From Oreohelix idahoensis (Eukaryota; Mollusca; Gastropoda; Stylommatophora; Oreohelicidae): a stretch of 64,000 nt of DNA. The stretch covers positions 67,001-131,000 of the forward strand of contig JAMPIV010003457.1 in NCBI GenBank assembly GCA_024509875.1, written 5' to 3'. Numbering within the stretch: the first letter of the stretch is position 1; every line of letters starts with the position of its first letter. The notes beneath the pieces are model-generated. The model did not search any database. It was not told where the DNA came from and saw only the letters and a program-made list of their open reading frames with translations. The translations under genes were made by a program, and so were the position numbers. Of the stretch, positions 23,211-32,874 are shown one piece after another.

Positions 23211-24977
23211 TTGACACTCCCAGTACCTATGTGCCAAATGCCAATAGTAGGTACTCCATTTGAACGGGTTGCTGTCGACATCATTGGACCCCTGGAAAGG
23301 ACCAAAAGAAGGAACAGGTTCATCCTGACCTTAGTCGACACTTGCACAATGTGGGCCGAAGCTATACTGCTAACATGCACAGATTCCAAGCATGCCGCAG
23401 AAGCCCTCGTGCAAATTTTTACAAGGTTGGGATTCCCTCAACAAGTTTTGACGGACATTGGATCCCAATTCCGTAGCCTGTTAATGGAGGAGATCTTTAA
23501 GATCTTGACGGCCAAACATATCCACACAAGTCCCTACCATCCGGCGAGAAATGGGCTCGTGGAACGTTTTAACGGCAGCCTCACCATGATGATACGTAAG
23601 CTGGATCAGGAGAAACCGGAAGACTGGGACCTGTATATATCTGCTGCCTTATTCGCCTACAGAGAGGTTCCCCAAGCGTCTACGGGATTCGCACCAGCTA
23701 CACTTTTATTTGGCAGACCTATTAAGGGGCCACTAGAAGCCTTACTTCGGTCCCTGACAGACCAAAAGGCTGACGAGACAGTCGTCTCTGCAAGCAAATA
23801 TGTATCTGAGCTCAAGGAAAAGCTAAAGGTAGGATGGGATCTAGCTACGACCAACCTTAAGAAAGCCAGCGCTAAGCATGCTAAAAGATACATCAAAGCT
23901 GCAAAAGAGAGAGAACTCCAACCAGGGGGGAAAGTTTTGTTGCTACTTCCAACCGGAAGCAATAAACTTTGCATCGGATGGCAAGGACCCTTTACCGTCC
24001 TTAAAAAGATGTCACGCACCAATTACAAGATCTCCATTAAAGGAAAGGAGAAGGTCTTTCACGTAAATCTCCTTAAGAAATATTTGGAAAGACCAGTGCC
24101 ATCCTCCGAGCATCTCCTGGCTGTCGCCATAGCAACGGAAGACGAGGAAGATGATGATGGTTGCATAGAGTACCCATTGCAACCCACAGAATCCTTTAAA
24201 GATGTCAAGTTCGGCGACAATCTCTCACAAGAACAACAAGCAGAAACCAGGGCGCTACTAAAACATTACAGTGCAGTCTTAACGGATGTACCTGGTCGAA
24301 CAAATCTCATCGAATTTGATATGAAATTAACAAATGAGACCCCTGTTCGAACCAGAGTTTACCTCATCCCGTACGCAAAAGCTGATGCACTCCGCGGAGA
24401 AATCGACAAGCTGCGTCAGGCAGGAATTATCAGTGAGTCTACATCTCCTTACAGTTCGAGTGTAGTGCTGTTGCAGAAGCCCAATAAGGAAGTTCGGCTG
24501 TGTATAGATTACCGGTTGCTAAACGCTGTAACGGAATTAAAGCCCGAACCTCTCCAAACTGTTTCTGAGTTGTTCACCAAGCTTAGCAAAGCAAAAATTT
24601 TCTCCAAGATTGACCTCAGTAAAGGTTATTATCAAATACCAGTCAAGGAGGAAATTAAACCTTTGTTAGCTTTCAGCACTAGGGAAAGACATTACACATT
24701 TAATGTGATGCCGTTCGGATTACATAACGCACCAGGAGTGTTTACCAGGATGATGAGGAAGCTTCTAGAACCTTTGCAAAGTCCCCATATCCATAATTTC
24801 ATGGATGACATTTTAATAGCATCGGAGACCTACGACGAACATATTGCTACGGTTGCTATGCTCCTCAGGAGACTACAGGAAACTGGTCTCAGAGCCAGAC
24901 CTAGCAAATGTCTCATCGGGTTTCAAAACCTAAACTTCCTGGGGCATACTGTAGTTGGCCCGCTAAGAAGAACGTGA
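23211..24977 (+). CDS. Element A integrase core + GPF module + reverse transcriptase (588 aa ORF)
   Basis: A single uninterrupted frame shows the order directly. The integrase core has D in VAVDIIGPL (residue about 23), D in LTDIGSQF (about 82) and E in NGLVERFNGSL (about 114). A GPF module follows (IGWQGPFTVLKK, about 256-267) with VFHVNLLKKY. After a linker the RT begins (AGIISESTSPYSS, LCIDYRLLNAV, KIDLSKGYYQIP, MPFGLHNAPGVF) with the catalytic FMDDILIA at about 530 and FLGHTVV at the end. The true start of integrase is upstream, in the shifted frame before 23211, so the first Met is not the natural start. Cellular role: cDNA synthesis and integration. INT before RT is Gmr1-like. Confidence 0.92.
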   Translation: MTLPVPMCQMPIVGTPFERVAVDIIGPLERTKRRNRFILTLVDTCTMWAEAILLTCTDSKHAAEALVQIFTRLGFPQQVLTDIGSQFRSLLMEEIFKILTAKHIHTSPYHPARNGLVERFNGSLTMMIRKLDQEKPEDWDLYISAALFAYREVPQASTGFAPATLLFGRPIKGPLEALLRSLTDQKADETVVSASKYVSELKEKLKVGWDLATTNLKKASAKHAKRYIKAAKERELQPGGKVLLLLPTGSNKLCIGWQGPFTVLKKMSRTNYKISIKGKEKVFHVNLLKKYLERPVPSSEHLLAVAIATEDEEDDDGCIEYPLQPTESFKDVKFGDNLSQEQQAETRALLKHYSAVLTDVPGRTNLIEFDMKLTNETPVRTRVYLIPYAKADALRGEIDKLRQAGIISESTSPYSSSVVLLQKPNKEVRLCIDYRLLNAVTELKPEPLQTVSELFTKLSKAKIFSKIDLSKGYYQIPVKEEIKPLLAFSTRERHYTFNVMPFGLHNAPGVFTRMMRKLLEPLQSPHIHNFMDDILIASETYDEHIATVAMLLRRLQETGLRARPSKCLIGFQNLNFLGHTVVGPLRRT

Positions 24978-25585
24978 AGAAAATAATTGCAGCTGAAAGG
25001 CCCTGAACAAAGAAAGACACTCGTTCCTTCCTATCACTATGTGCATATTATGAGAAATACATCCAGAACTTCAACGGACTGACAGCACCTCTGACGGACC
25101 TCACCAAGAAAGGTTGTTCTGATAAGGTCATTTGGGATCAAAAGTGCGAACACGCTTACAGCACTTTAAAAGGACAGTTGTCCGCATACCCCACTTTGAG
25201 GTTACCTGACCTCAAGAAACCTTTCGTATTGCGGGTCGAGGCGTCAGGTCAGGGCATCGGGTCAACACTGCTGCAAGCCGAGGACAGTGACCCGAATATG
25301 CTATTTCCAGTTGCCTACGGCAGTCGGAAATTAAATAAAGCTGAACGGAACTACAGCGTTGTCGAAAGAGAATGTCTCGCTCTGATTGACGGTATCAGAC
25401 GCCATCATGAGTTTCTTTATGGAACCTCTTTCACGGTGCAAACAGTCCACGCTCCATTAGCTTTTCTTGGTGCTAATAAAGAATTTAATGCAAGGATCAT
25501 GCGGTGGGCCCTTCTTTTAAGCGTTTACTCCTTCAAAGTGGAATATTCCGGGAAGACAGAATGTCGGAGCAGATTTCCTGAGTAG
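24978..25585 (+). pseudogene. Element A RNase H, inactive
   Basis: After a frameshift and a stop the RT connection continues (FLSLCAYYEKYIQNF near 25025-25070). From 25178 a 135-codon frame carries RNase H (FVLRVEASGQGIG, YSVVERECLALI, QTVHAPLAF). The first catalytic Asp, normally in a DAS motif, is Glu here, and the Asp normally in TDH is Val. The enzyme would be dead even without the frameshifts. Confidence 0.85.
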
Positions 25586-25695
25586 AAACTGGACTACGGA
25601 GGAAGAGGAGGAAGTTAAAGAAACAAATCATCCTAAAGCTACCGATCAGGGCAGCTTCATTGTCATAAATCAAACATGAAAAGATGTTTTCATGT

Positions 25696-25725
25696 CTCAA
25701 AAGAGGGGACGAGTGTGACGGACAA
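25696..25725 (+). other. Element A polypurine tract and 12-nt 3' LTR remnant
   Basis: AAAAGAGGGGACGAG is the polypurine tract. It is followed by TGTGACGGACAA (25714-25725), identical to the first 12 nt of the 5' LTR at 7890. Next comes CTGCT (25726-25730), the same 5 bp that precede the 5' LTR, and then sequence of direct repeat C. Essentially the whole 2.8-kb 3' LTR is missing. Confidence 0.75.
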
Positions 25726-26375
25726 CTGCTGTTTGTACATAAGTTTGTTGTAAGTGTTCTTGTTAGTGTTCAGTGGTCAGAAAGACTATACGCCCTAAAT
25801 GTTAATTTTCACCAGTCTATAGAATTGCGTGCAACCTTGGTTAACCAAGGTAGGTTCTTCTGGATGATAATGCAGCTACTTGTCTCCATAAATATAACAA
25901 GATGTTAATCAGAAAGTACATTAATTTGTCATTGTTTTAGGGATTAACATTAGAGTTCTCTCTAAAAGAGTGCGAACCATCGTATAAAACTTAGAGTAGC
26001 TGTCACTCAAAGTATGTCAGTAGCACCATGCACACATGTGCCGCATTAAGTAACCTGCACGTGATTTTACGAAACAACAAGAGTGACGCCTATTGTTTTG
26101 TTTAAGCGCTCTTTTGATTGACAGCTCTCGACCCCAGTGATTGGCGAACCTACTGTTTGATTAGTAATAATTAAATGTCAGAAAATATTAGTACATGTCT
26201 CGTTATGCGTTTTAAATTAGCTGTCTGTTGTATTTTATTAAACTATATTTTATCTGAAGGCAATGCTCCAGATGGAGCATACAGCCATGCTGAATTGTTC
26301 ACTAATTCCCTATTATATGTTAATTTTTATATTATAACTCAGATGTAGCTATTCATCCTAGCATTGCGCGGTCAC
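25726..26375 (+). repeat. Direct repeat C1, right arm
   Basis: Homologous to C2 (28126-28278 plus 29709-30204). Shared blocks include CTATACGCCCTA-ATGTT, AACCATCGTATAAAACTTAGAG, TTTTGATTGACAGCTCTCGA and GCATTGCGC-GTCAC at the end. It looks like the body of an LTR or a long terminal repeat of an unclassified element. No coding sequence is linked to it. Confidence 0.8.
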
Positions 26376-28090
26376 TTATACCACCCCTCCCACAAAAATG
26401 TATCCCGAAGGAAGACTTTTTCAATAGGGAGAGGCGCGTGACCTGGCTAAATGAGGATCTTAACAACTAAACGCTAGAAAACCATGTATAATACCAAACA
26501 CCGAAAATCCAAAAAAATCTCTAAGTTAAGAAAATGTAACAAAAACGGAAGTTAATCCAAAGTAAAATAAAGAAGTGCAACGGCTGTATCACTTATCATC
26601 AAATCCACCATCATGAGAGATATGGAAAATCGTGACTCACTAAAAAACATGACCAAAAAAAATTAACACAAATTTAAAAGAAGATAAGATAAACTAGTTG
26701 TGAATTTAAAAGGGCATTGTTTGAAAAAAGAACCTTATATATAACACACTGGTGTACCAGTTGAAATAAAATTTGGAACATGAACTAATTACTCAAAAGT
26801 CGTTCATAAAAAGTCCCTAAACATTTTCATTAAAATACCAGCTAAATTAAATAAAAATGTTAAGGAGTAGCAACATCGCCAAAATCAAAATCTTTGAACA
26901 CTGGATAAGTTCTGTGAACGAAACTCAAACATTTCACCATCATGAAATGTCATGCCAGGGTAACACTGAAATAATTATAAAGTTGCAACACTGGTATATA
27001 AATAAAGTGGCAACACTGGATATGTACCATTAAAAAAATGCAATCCTTTCACAATCTAGAACTGTCATAGTAAATATACTAAAATAATTTTAAAATGGCA
27101 AAACTGCCAAATAAAAAACTGCTAACACTGGTGAAATTCCTGTGAAGATAAACAAATAATGTAGCAACACTACAAAATATTAAACAAATTATCATATCGC
27201 AACTGCCACAAACGAAAAAAAAAAAAAAACTAGAAACAGTATTGAATACCTGTGGAAAAAGAGCAAACATCTCAGAACATATGCACATTAAAAGCAATAA
27301 TAAAAAATAATTAACGAACACTAAACACCCAAAATAAAAATCTCACAGTGAATTGTAAGAATATATCATAACAAAAAAAATTAATAAATCATATCATCGA
27401 AGTCTGGATATCGAAGTGGAGAGCCATCAACATACAGTTCTGCTAAAAATATCTGGCACTGGAAATAAAATGCGACAATACAGACGAGATATCAGAACCA
27501 AAAATGCCCCTTGTTTAAAATACCAAGGTGGAACATCAGTACCGAAAATAATCTCAATATCCTGCAATAAAATAAAAACAAAAAATGGCCAAGATTTAAA
27601 ACCTCGCAGTAAAGAACATGCTCAAAAGAAAATAAAACATGCACAAAAATGTCAAGCAAAAAAAAGTCATGCCAGAAAAATTAATGCAGAAAAAATTGTC
27701 ATGTTTAGCTAAAAGTCAATGTCAGCGATGCACTAAAACTAAAAGAAATGTCAATGATTCACGAAAACTGAATGTCAGCGATGCGTGTCGTCGAGTTATG
27801 GATCTACGTTGAGCGTTCTAATAGCAATGCGAAAGTGTGGCGTTGATCTCCTTTGAATAGATACAGTGAATGGGATTGTTCTACGTAAAAGTGCGAGCTT
27901 GGATCCATGATCACCGGCTAAGTGAAATAATATCAGGATAAATGTCAACGAAAAGGAACCAAGCAATGTCTCTGGCAGGAATCGGCACCAAAGAAAGTTA
28001 TAAATGACAAGTGTAGCGGGTAAGCATTTCTCTCTCCAGCATGTCACGGCACGACAGAATATTCATGTAGCCAAGCATTGTCTCCGGCAG
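26376..28090 (+). other. Sequence between the C repeats
   Basis: A-rich non-coding DNA with degenerate short repeats (GCAACACTGG-like at 26984-27180; AATGTCAGCGATGC at 27720-27785). Near 27950-28110 three degenerate copies of GGCA-GTCACGG-GCCAAG occur. No polymerase, Gag or transposase domain is seen. If C is an LTR pair, this would be the internal region of a non-autonomous element. Confidence 0.5.
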
Positions 28091-28276
28091 GTCACGGTGC
28101 CAAGTAACAATATGTGACTGCGCACATGCTGTTTGTAAATTTGTATTAAGTGTTCTTCTGAGTGTTCAGTAGTCAGAAAGGCTATACGCCCTAGATGTTG
28201 ATTTCCACCAGCCTATAGAATTGCGTGCAGCCTTGGTTAACCCAAGTAGGTTCTTCCGGATGAGAATGCAACTACT

Positions 28277-29708
28277 TGTTGGTGTTTCTTGGCACGTGAT
28301 GTTGCGTATAACGTAATGTTAGTGCTCACCTTAGTTTGTTGACTCAATTCATCTCACAATAACACATAAGTCATTGACGACAGATAACACACTCACCACG
28401 ATAACTAACTGTTTCACTGACACACATTTTCTAAACCACTAACAATAATTAGCTTAATCACTGACGACAATGCAATAAATGATAAAATGTTTATTAAAAT
28501 TAAATATTGTATATAAAAATATTGAAGCATGCACTATTCACAAAATCAGCAATATTATTTATAGATTCATTTCTTTCTAACTCCAGTTCTATCTAATAAT
28601 ATCCTATACAAATGTGAGAATCCTTGTTCTTAATTATCTCTATTTATATATTCTTGTCCCCATCATGACAAACACTGGAGAATCATTGTTCCCATTTTCA
28701 TTAAAAACAAACTGTTTCAACTCAAAAGTTACACTGACTTTCAAAATCCCATTTTGATTAGCAATATCATCTTTCTAAATATTCTATGAATATTTCTCAT
28801 TACGTTTTACAGTGTCTATAATTAAGTATCGAGTCAGTGTTCTCAATATGTTTACTTACAAGTGACATCAAAGGATAAGCGCCTGAAATAAAGTCACCAC
28901 TATTTATCTATTTTATTCCTGCCAGTCTGCAGGATCACACATTATTTCTTCACTACAACCGTTCCACTAACCGCGTGAAGTCAAAAGTATTAATTACATA
29001 TTATAGAGCGCCAACACGCAGAATAATATTATCCTTAAAATGACAATAAAGTTCGTTCGTTCGTTCGTTCGTTCTCGAGCCGCTTGTGAATCATATTTCA
29101 CCTTAGCGGGTTAAGATCATTGTTAACAGGTTGAGAACCACTATCTCTCTTTCTTACTTCGTTACAAGCCCCGGAGTTATTCTAACTCTGGCTAAGATTA
29201 TCTAGAAATGCTCTTCTTACTTTTATTATTCTTATTAGTTATTCTCTACAAAAACTATCTATTCCAATCTACACATCCTTCCTACTTTATCATTGGTCCC
29301 GTGCACTGACTAATCCAGCACACGGGCCTGCAACAAACTTCCTACATTTTTAGTTGTATTATTTCTAAGCTCTATCTCGGTAAAATATCTAAATCTCTAA
29401 AATCTCTAACTTGTTGTCTGAATCCCAATCTGCAGTTGACCGTGCCTACAATAGTATTTGTACCTCCTCATTTTGCACCTGGCACATGTTATTCTCTGCT
29501 GTTCTACTGGAAAGTGTCAGGATTCCACAATTTCTGTAAACCTGACAATAGTGCCGATTTCAGCACGTATCATGTCTTTCTCCCATCCCAATTAAACGAC
29601 GCGATTTTACCAGTGCAGGTGTTCTCATGGATAAATGCCCATTGTTTATAGTTACATCTACATTTTTTCCTACAAATTTAATTAACGTCAAACAACATTA
29701 CATTCCTT
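28277..29708. mobile_element. 1.43-kb insertion in repeat C2, probable solo LTR
   Basis: Absent from C1, where the flanks are contiguous. It starts TGTTGGTGTTTC, and CAACA occurs at 29693-29697, giving TGTTG/CAACA inverted termini. A clean target duplication is not visible. No ORF with a recognisable domain. It contains (TTCG)n at 29051-29074. Confidence 0.55.
29051..29074 (+). repeat. (GTTC)n microsatellite
   Basis: Six perfect GTTC units. Confidence 0.95.
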
Positions 29709-30204
29709 TCTCTATAAATATAAAAAGATGTCAGCCAAAAAGTACATTACTGTCTTTGTTTTTGGGATTAACTTTAGAGTGCTCTCTAAATGTGTGAGAA
29801 CCATCGTATAAAACTTAGAGCAGCTGTCACTCAAAGTATACCAGTAGCACCATGCACAGATGTGCCACACTCAGTGACCTGCACGAGATTCCACATAACA
29901 ACAAGAGTGATGCCTATTGTTTTGTTTAAGCGCTCTTTTGATTGACAGCTCTCGACCCCAGTGTCAACTTTGGCGAACTTACTGTTTGGTTTGTAATAAT
30001 TAAATGTGAGAAAATATTAGTACACGTTTCGTTATGCGTTTTAAATTAGCTGTCTGTTGTATTTTATTAAACTATATATTATCTGAAGGCAATGCTCCAG
30101 ACGCAGCATACAGCCATGCTGTATTGTTCACTAATTCCCTATTATATGTTAATTTTTATATTATAACTCAGATGTAGCTATTCATCCGAGCATTGCGCAG
30201 TCAC

Positions 30205-30310
30205 AACATTCTTCAGTAAAACTACATCTCTATCATGACATTCTTCTGTAAAACCACGTCTCTATTAACATTGTTCTTCAAAATTACATCTTTCTCATAA
30301 CATTTTTCTG
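30205..30310. repeat. Right-hand remnant of the 32-bp satellite
   Basis: About three units of the same satellite as 6725-7836 (ACATTCTTCAGTAAAACTAC and following). They resume exactly where repeat C2 ends, so the block between 7837 and 30205 was inserted into the array. The bases ACAT occur on both sides of the insertion. Confidence 0.85.
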
Positions 30311-30792
30311 CCCAACCTTATATATGTGGCTTCCAGGCAACTTCCTGTCATGTTTATTTACTGATTATCCCTGATTTGCTACCATATAACGGGACCTGCT
30401 CTCTATAACACGGCAGAATATTATTTGCTTCCAGTGAAAAAGTTATGTGCAAAGGAATTCTTTGTTCTGTTTTTTTTTTTTTTTTTTTTTGACAAATAGA
30501 AAGCTATATTTGTTTTGGTTATTATATTCTTCATTTTGGGGATGTATATTTACTTAATGTTGTGCTGACTTTTTTTCAGAGTAATTTAAATGAAACTTCT
30601 CTTTATTTTTTTTCTAACCTTTAAGCTTGCCGCAGAACTTAGGCCTCCTATGTGTTATGGCAACACTTCCTGTTTTGTGCCATCATTCTAAGTTCTATCA
30701 ATTTCGTCTATTCTTTTTAATTCGTATGTCTGTCTTTGCGTCTTCACTCTATTTGAATTTTATGAAATTCTTGAAAAGCAAAATGGAAAGCT

Positions 30793-30852
<60 letters not shown>

Positions 30853-32100
30853 AAACTAAGGCGTTGCTAAGCTTCTCGCTCTTGTGCAGCCAATACCAAG
30901 TTGAAGAGTCCTTAGCTTTATATACACTGTAAATCTAGGCTGTTGCTGTGGAAACGTGTTGAGCTGAAATCGTCAACTCCAGTTTCCCTAGATTGGCTTG
31001 CATTTTAAAGGATCATCATATCTGGTTCCAAGCTAGAAGACAGAAGCACGTGGCATACTGTGCATTCCCCGCCATCCAAGGATGCTCTCTCAAATTTATA
31101 GAGCAAACATGCTGTGCTTTGGTTCTGTGGTCTCTCATGGAATTTTCACGTCCTTCTCAGCTCCCCAGCCTATAATAGCCCACAAGGAGATTTTCCTGCA
31201 TGCAGCCAACCAGGTAAAAGCCAGAGTTACGTCAGGGGCTCAAGTGACTCTTCCACGCTTAATGTGCAATGCTGGGTTCTCGACATGTTTCACCACATGG
31301 GTAAATCCCTTGAAGTGTCTGAATGTTTAAAAAGACAGTGATGGTGTAATAAGCCTTACAGACAGAGATTCACTTCCACATCTGTATACTGTGTGCTTAG
31401 CTGGTGTCCAGATATGCCTCAATGCATCAAAATAGGAAATGAAGTGCAGCACATAAAGGATACTTATTAAAAAGAAGCTTAAAGTAATTCTGGTGGAGAT
31501 ATTAGGAGGATCAAAATTGTTTTTAAAAGACAGTCATGAAATAGAAAAGTACAGAAATAACTAAACAAACTCCAAAGGTTCGGAACAAAATATAAGAGAA
31601 AAAGAGATTATTGAACGTATTTGATGTTGATCTCTTGAAACGAGAAGCATGTGATAATAATAGTGATGGTAATGAAAGCATTGATGACAGTAATATACAT
31701 TGGTTGGCAGAACTGATCAAACCAGAAGGGAATAGCCAGAACAAGCTTGTGGTTCGTGACCCAAGTAAGAGCGCGCCTCCTTCGAGCGTCAAGATTTAAG
31801 GGAGCGGGAGACTCCACCCTTCTGATTATCAGATCATTTACTGTTGTATGGTATGTACAGGGAACTATGTACTACTGTAGCGTTACAATGAATACAGTAT
31901 TTATGATAATGATAATTATGATAACGATATTGATGACATTTGATAATTATAACCGTGATAAAATTGATAACGATAAAATAACGAATGTGGTTGTAACAGT
32001 GTTACGGATAATTATTTTCATCACGACAATAAAGATACGTATTATGACTTTGATCAAAATGATAATGACAAGGTAGCTTTGGCGATGGTAATAATAACAA
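30311..32100. other. Non-coding region with simple repeats
   Basis: Poly-T at 30470-30490, (TTG)n at 30794-30852 and GATAAT-rich low-complexity sequence at 31890-32090. Short open frames (for example 30993-31175, 31611-31799) show no domain. I recognise no gene. Confidence 0.5.
30794..30852 (+). repeat. (TTG)n microsatellite
   Basis: About 20 perfect TTG units. Confidence 0.95.
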
Positions 32101-32119
32101 TGATACAATACTACGGATC

Positions 32120-32870
32120 ATACAGCTTTGTTAGCTAAAAGTGAACAGGAGTAACAAGAGCTTGTAAAGCAAGTAAACAGCATAAGTCTAAGTCATGGAT
32201 TGGACATTAACATTGAGAAAACGATGACTATGATAATGGGCTATTTTCCTCAACAAGTCATTAGATTTTCCCTGGGAAGTTCAGGGAGTCGACTGAAAAA
32301 TCCTAAAAATTCTTTGTATTTATTGCCTCATTTAATTCCACTTCTATGCTGTATTAGCCGATCTCGTATATTGGTTAGTGGATCATCTGGATAAAAAATT
32401 CAAACATAGTCTGGGAACCGAAATCGGTACCTTTAGATCTTGAGGCGGACACCATACCTCTTTGTCACTCCAACCCCAACTATATTGTAGCAAAATCATA
32501 ACATATATAATGACTAATTACAAGTAAAGAACGAAGAGAAGAACGAAGTAAAAACAGTACAATTGCTGCACATGCGTATAATTTCATTAAAAAAAGAACC
32601 ATAAATGGTAGATGATCAATTAAACAATATACCTATCGGTATACAAACAAATACTAAATAACGAATTTAAAAATTCAAGCTGAGAATCATCAAATGCTGT
32701 ATATTCTACATTGCTCTATGGTGTAGAAACATGGACAATGATCAAGCAATTAGAAGAAAGAATTGAGGCCCTTGAGATGTGGATATAGAAGAAAGGAGCA
32801 CGTCTCATGGAAAGTGAAGAAAACAAATAAAGAGGTCCTAGAAAACCAAGGAATGAAAAGAGAATTAATA
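32120..32870 (+). pseudogene. LINE reverse transcriptase fragments (palm and thumb)
   Basis: About 32140-32240 encodes QVNSISLSHGLDINIEKT, the segment after the RT catalytic box. About 32690-32870 encodes YSTLLYGVETWTMIKQLEER and EALEMWI, the thumb of the same LINE type as 4791-5640. The intervening 450 nt is degenerate. A stop and shifts show it is dead. The C-terminal part continues only at 36165. Confidence 0.8.
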
Positions 32871-32874
32871 TTCC

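Larger units (their letters stand above)
7885..25730 (+). mobile_element. Element A: degraded Ty3/gypsy-like retrotransposon, INT before RT
   Basis: Element A comprises a 5' LTR (7890-10664), a leader, gag, protease, integrase, RT, RNase H, a polypurine tract and a 12-nt remnant of the 3' LTR (25714-25725). It is flanked by CTGCT at 7885-7889 and 25726-25730. Element B (10835-20706) splits its leader. Without B the internal region is about 5.2 kb, normal for Ty3/gypsy. Gag and protease carry stops and shifts, and RNase H has lost catalytic acids. The INT-RT block is still open for 588 codons. Confidence 0.85.
28091..30204 (+). repeat. Direct repeat C2, interrupted
   Basis: Begins near GTCACGGTGCC and TGTGACTGCGC (28113-28123). 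It ends GCGCAGTCACA at 30195-30205, so the two 11-nt ends are perfect inverted complements. Relative to C1 it carries an insertion between 28277 and 29708. Confidence 0.75.

Noticed and set aside
27416..27712. 98-codon Lys-rich ORF between the C repeats
   Set aside because: Composition follows the A-rich DNA; no recognisable domain.
30993..31341. Overlapping small ORFs in the middle region
   Set aside because: Three overlapping frames open over the same DNA and none shows a domain or codon structure supporting a host gene.
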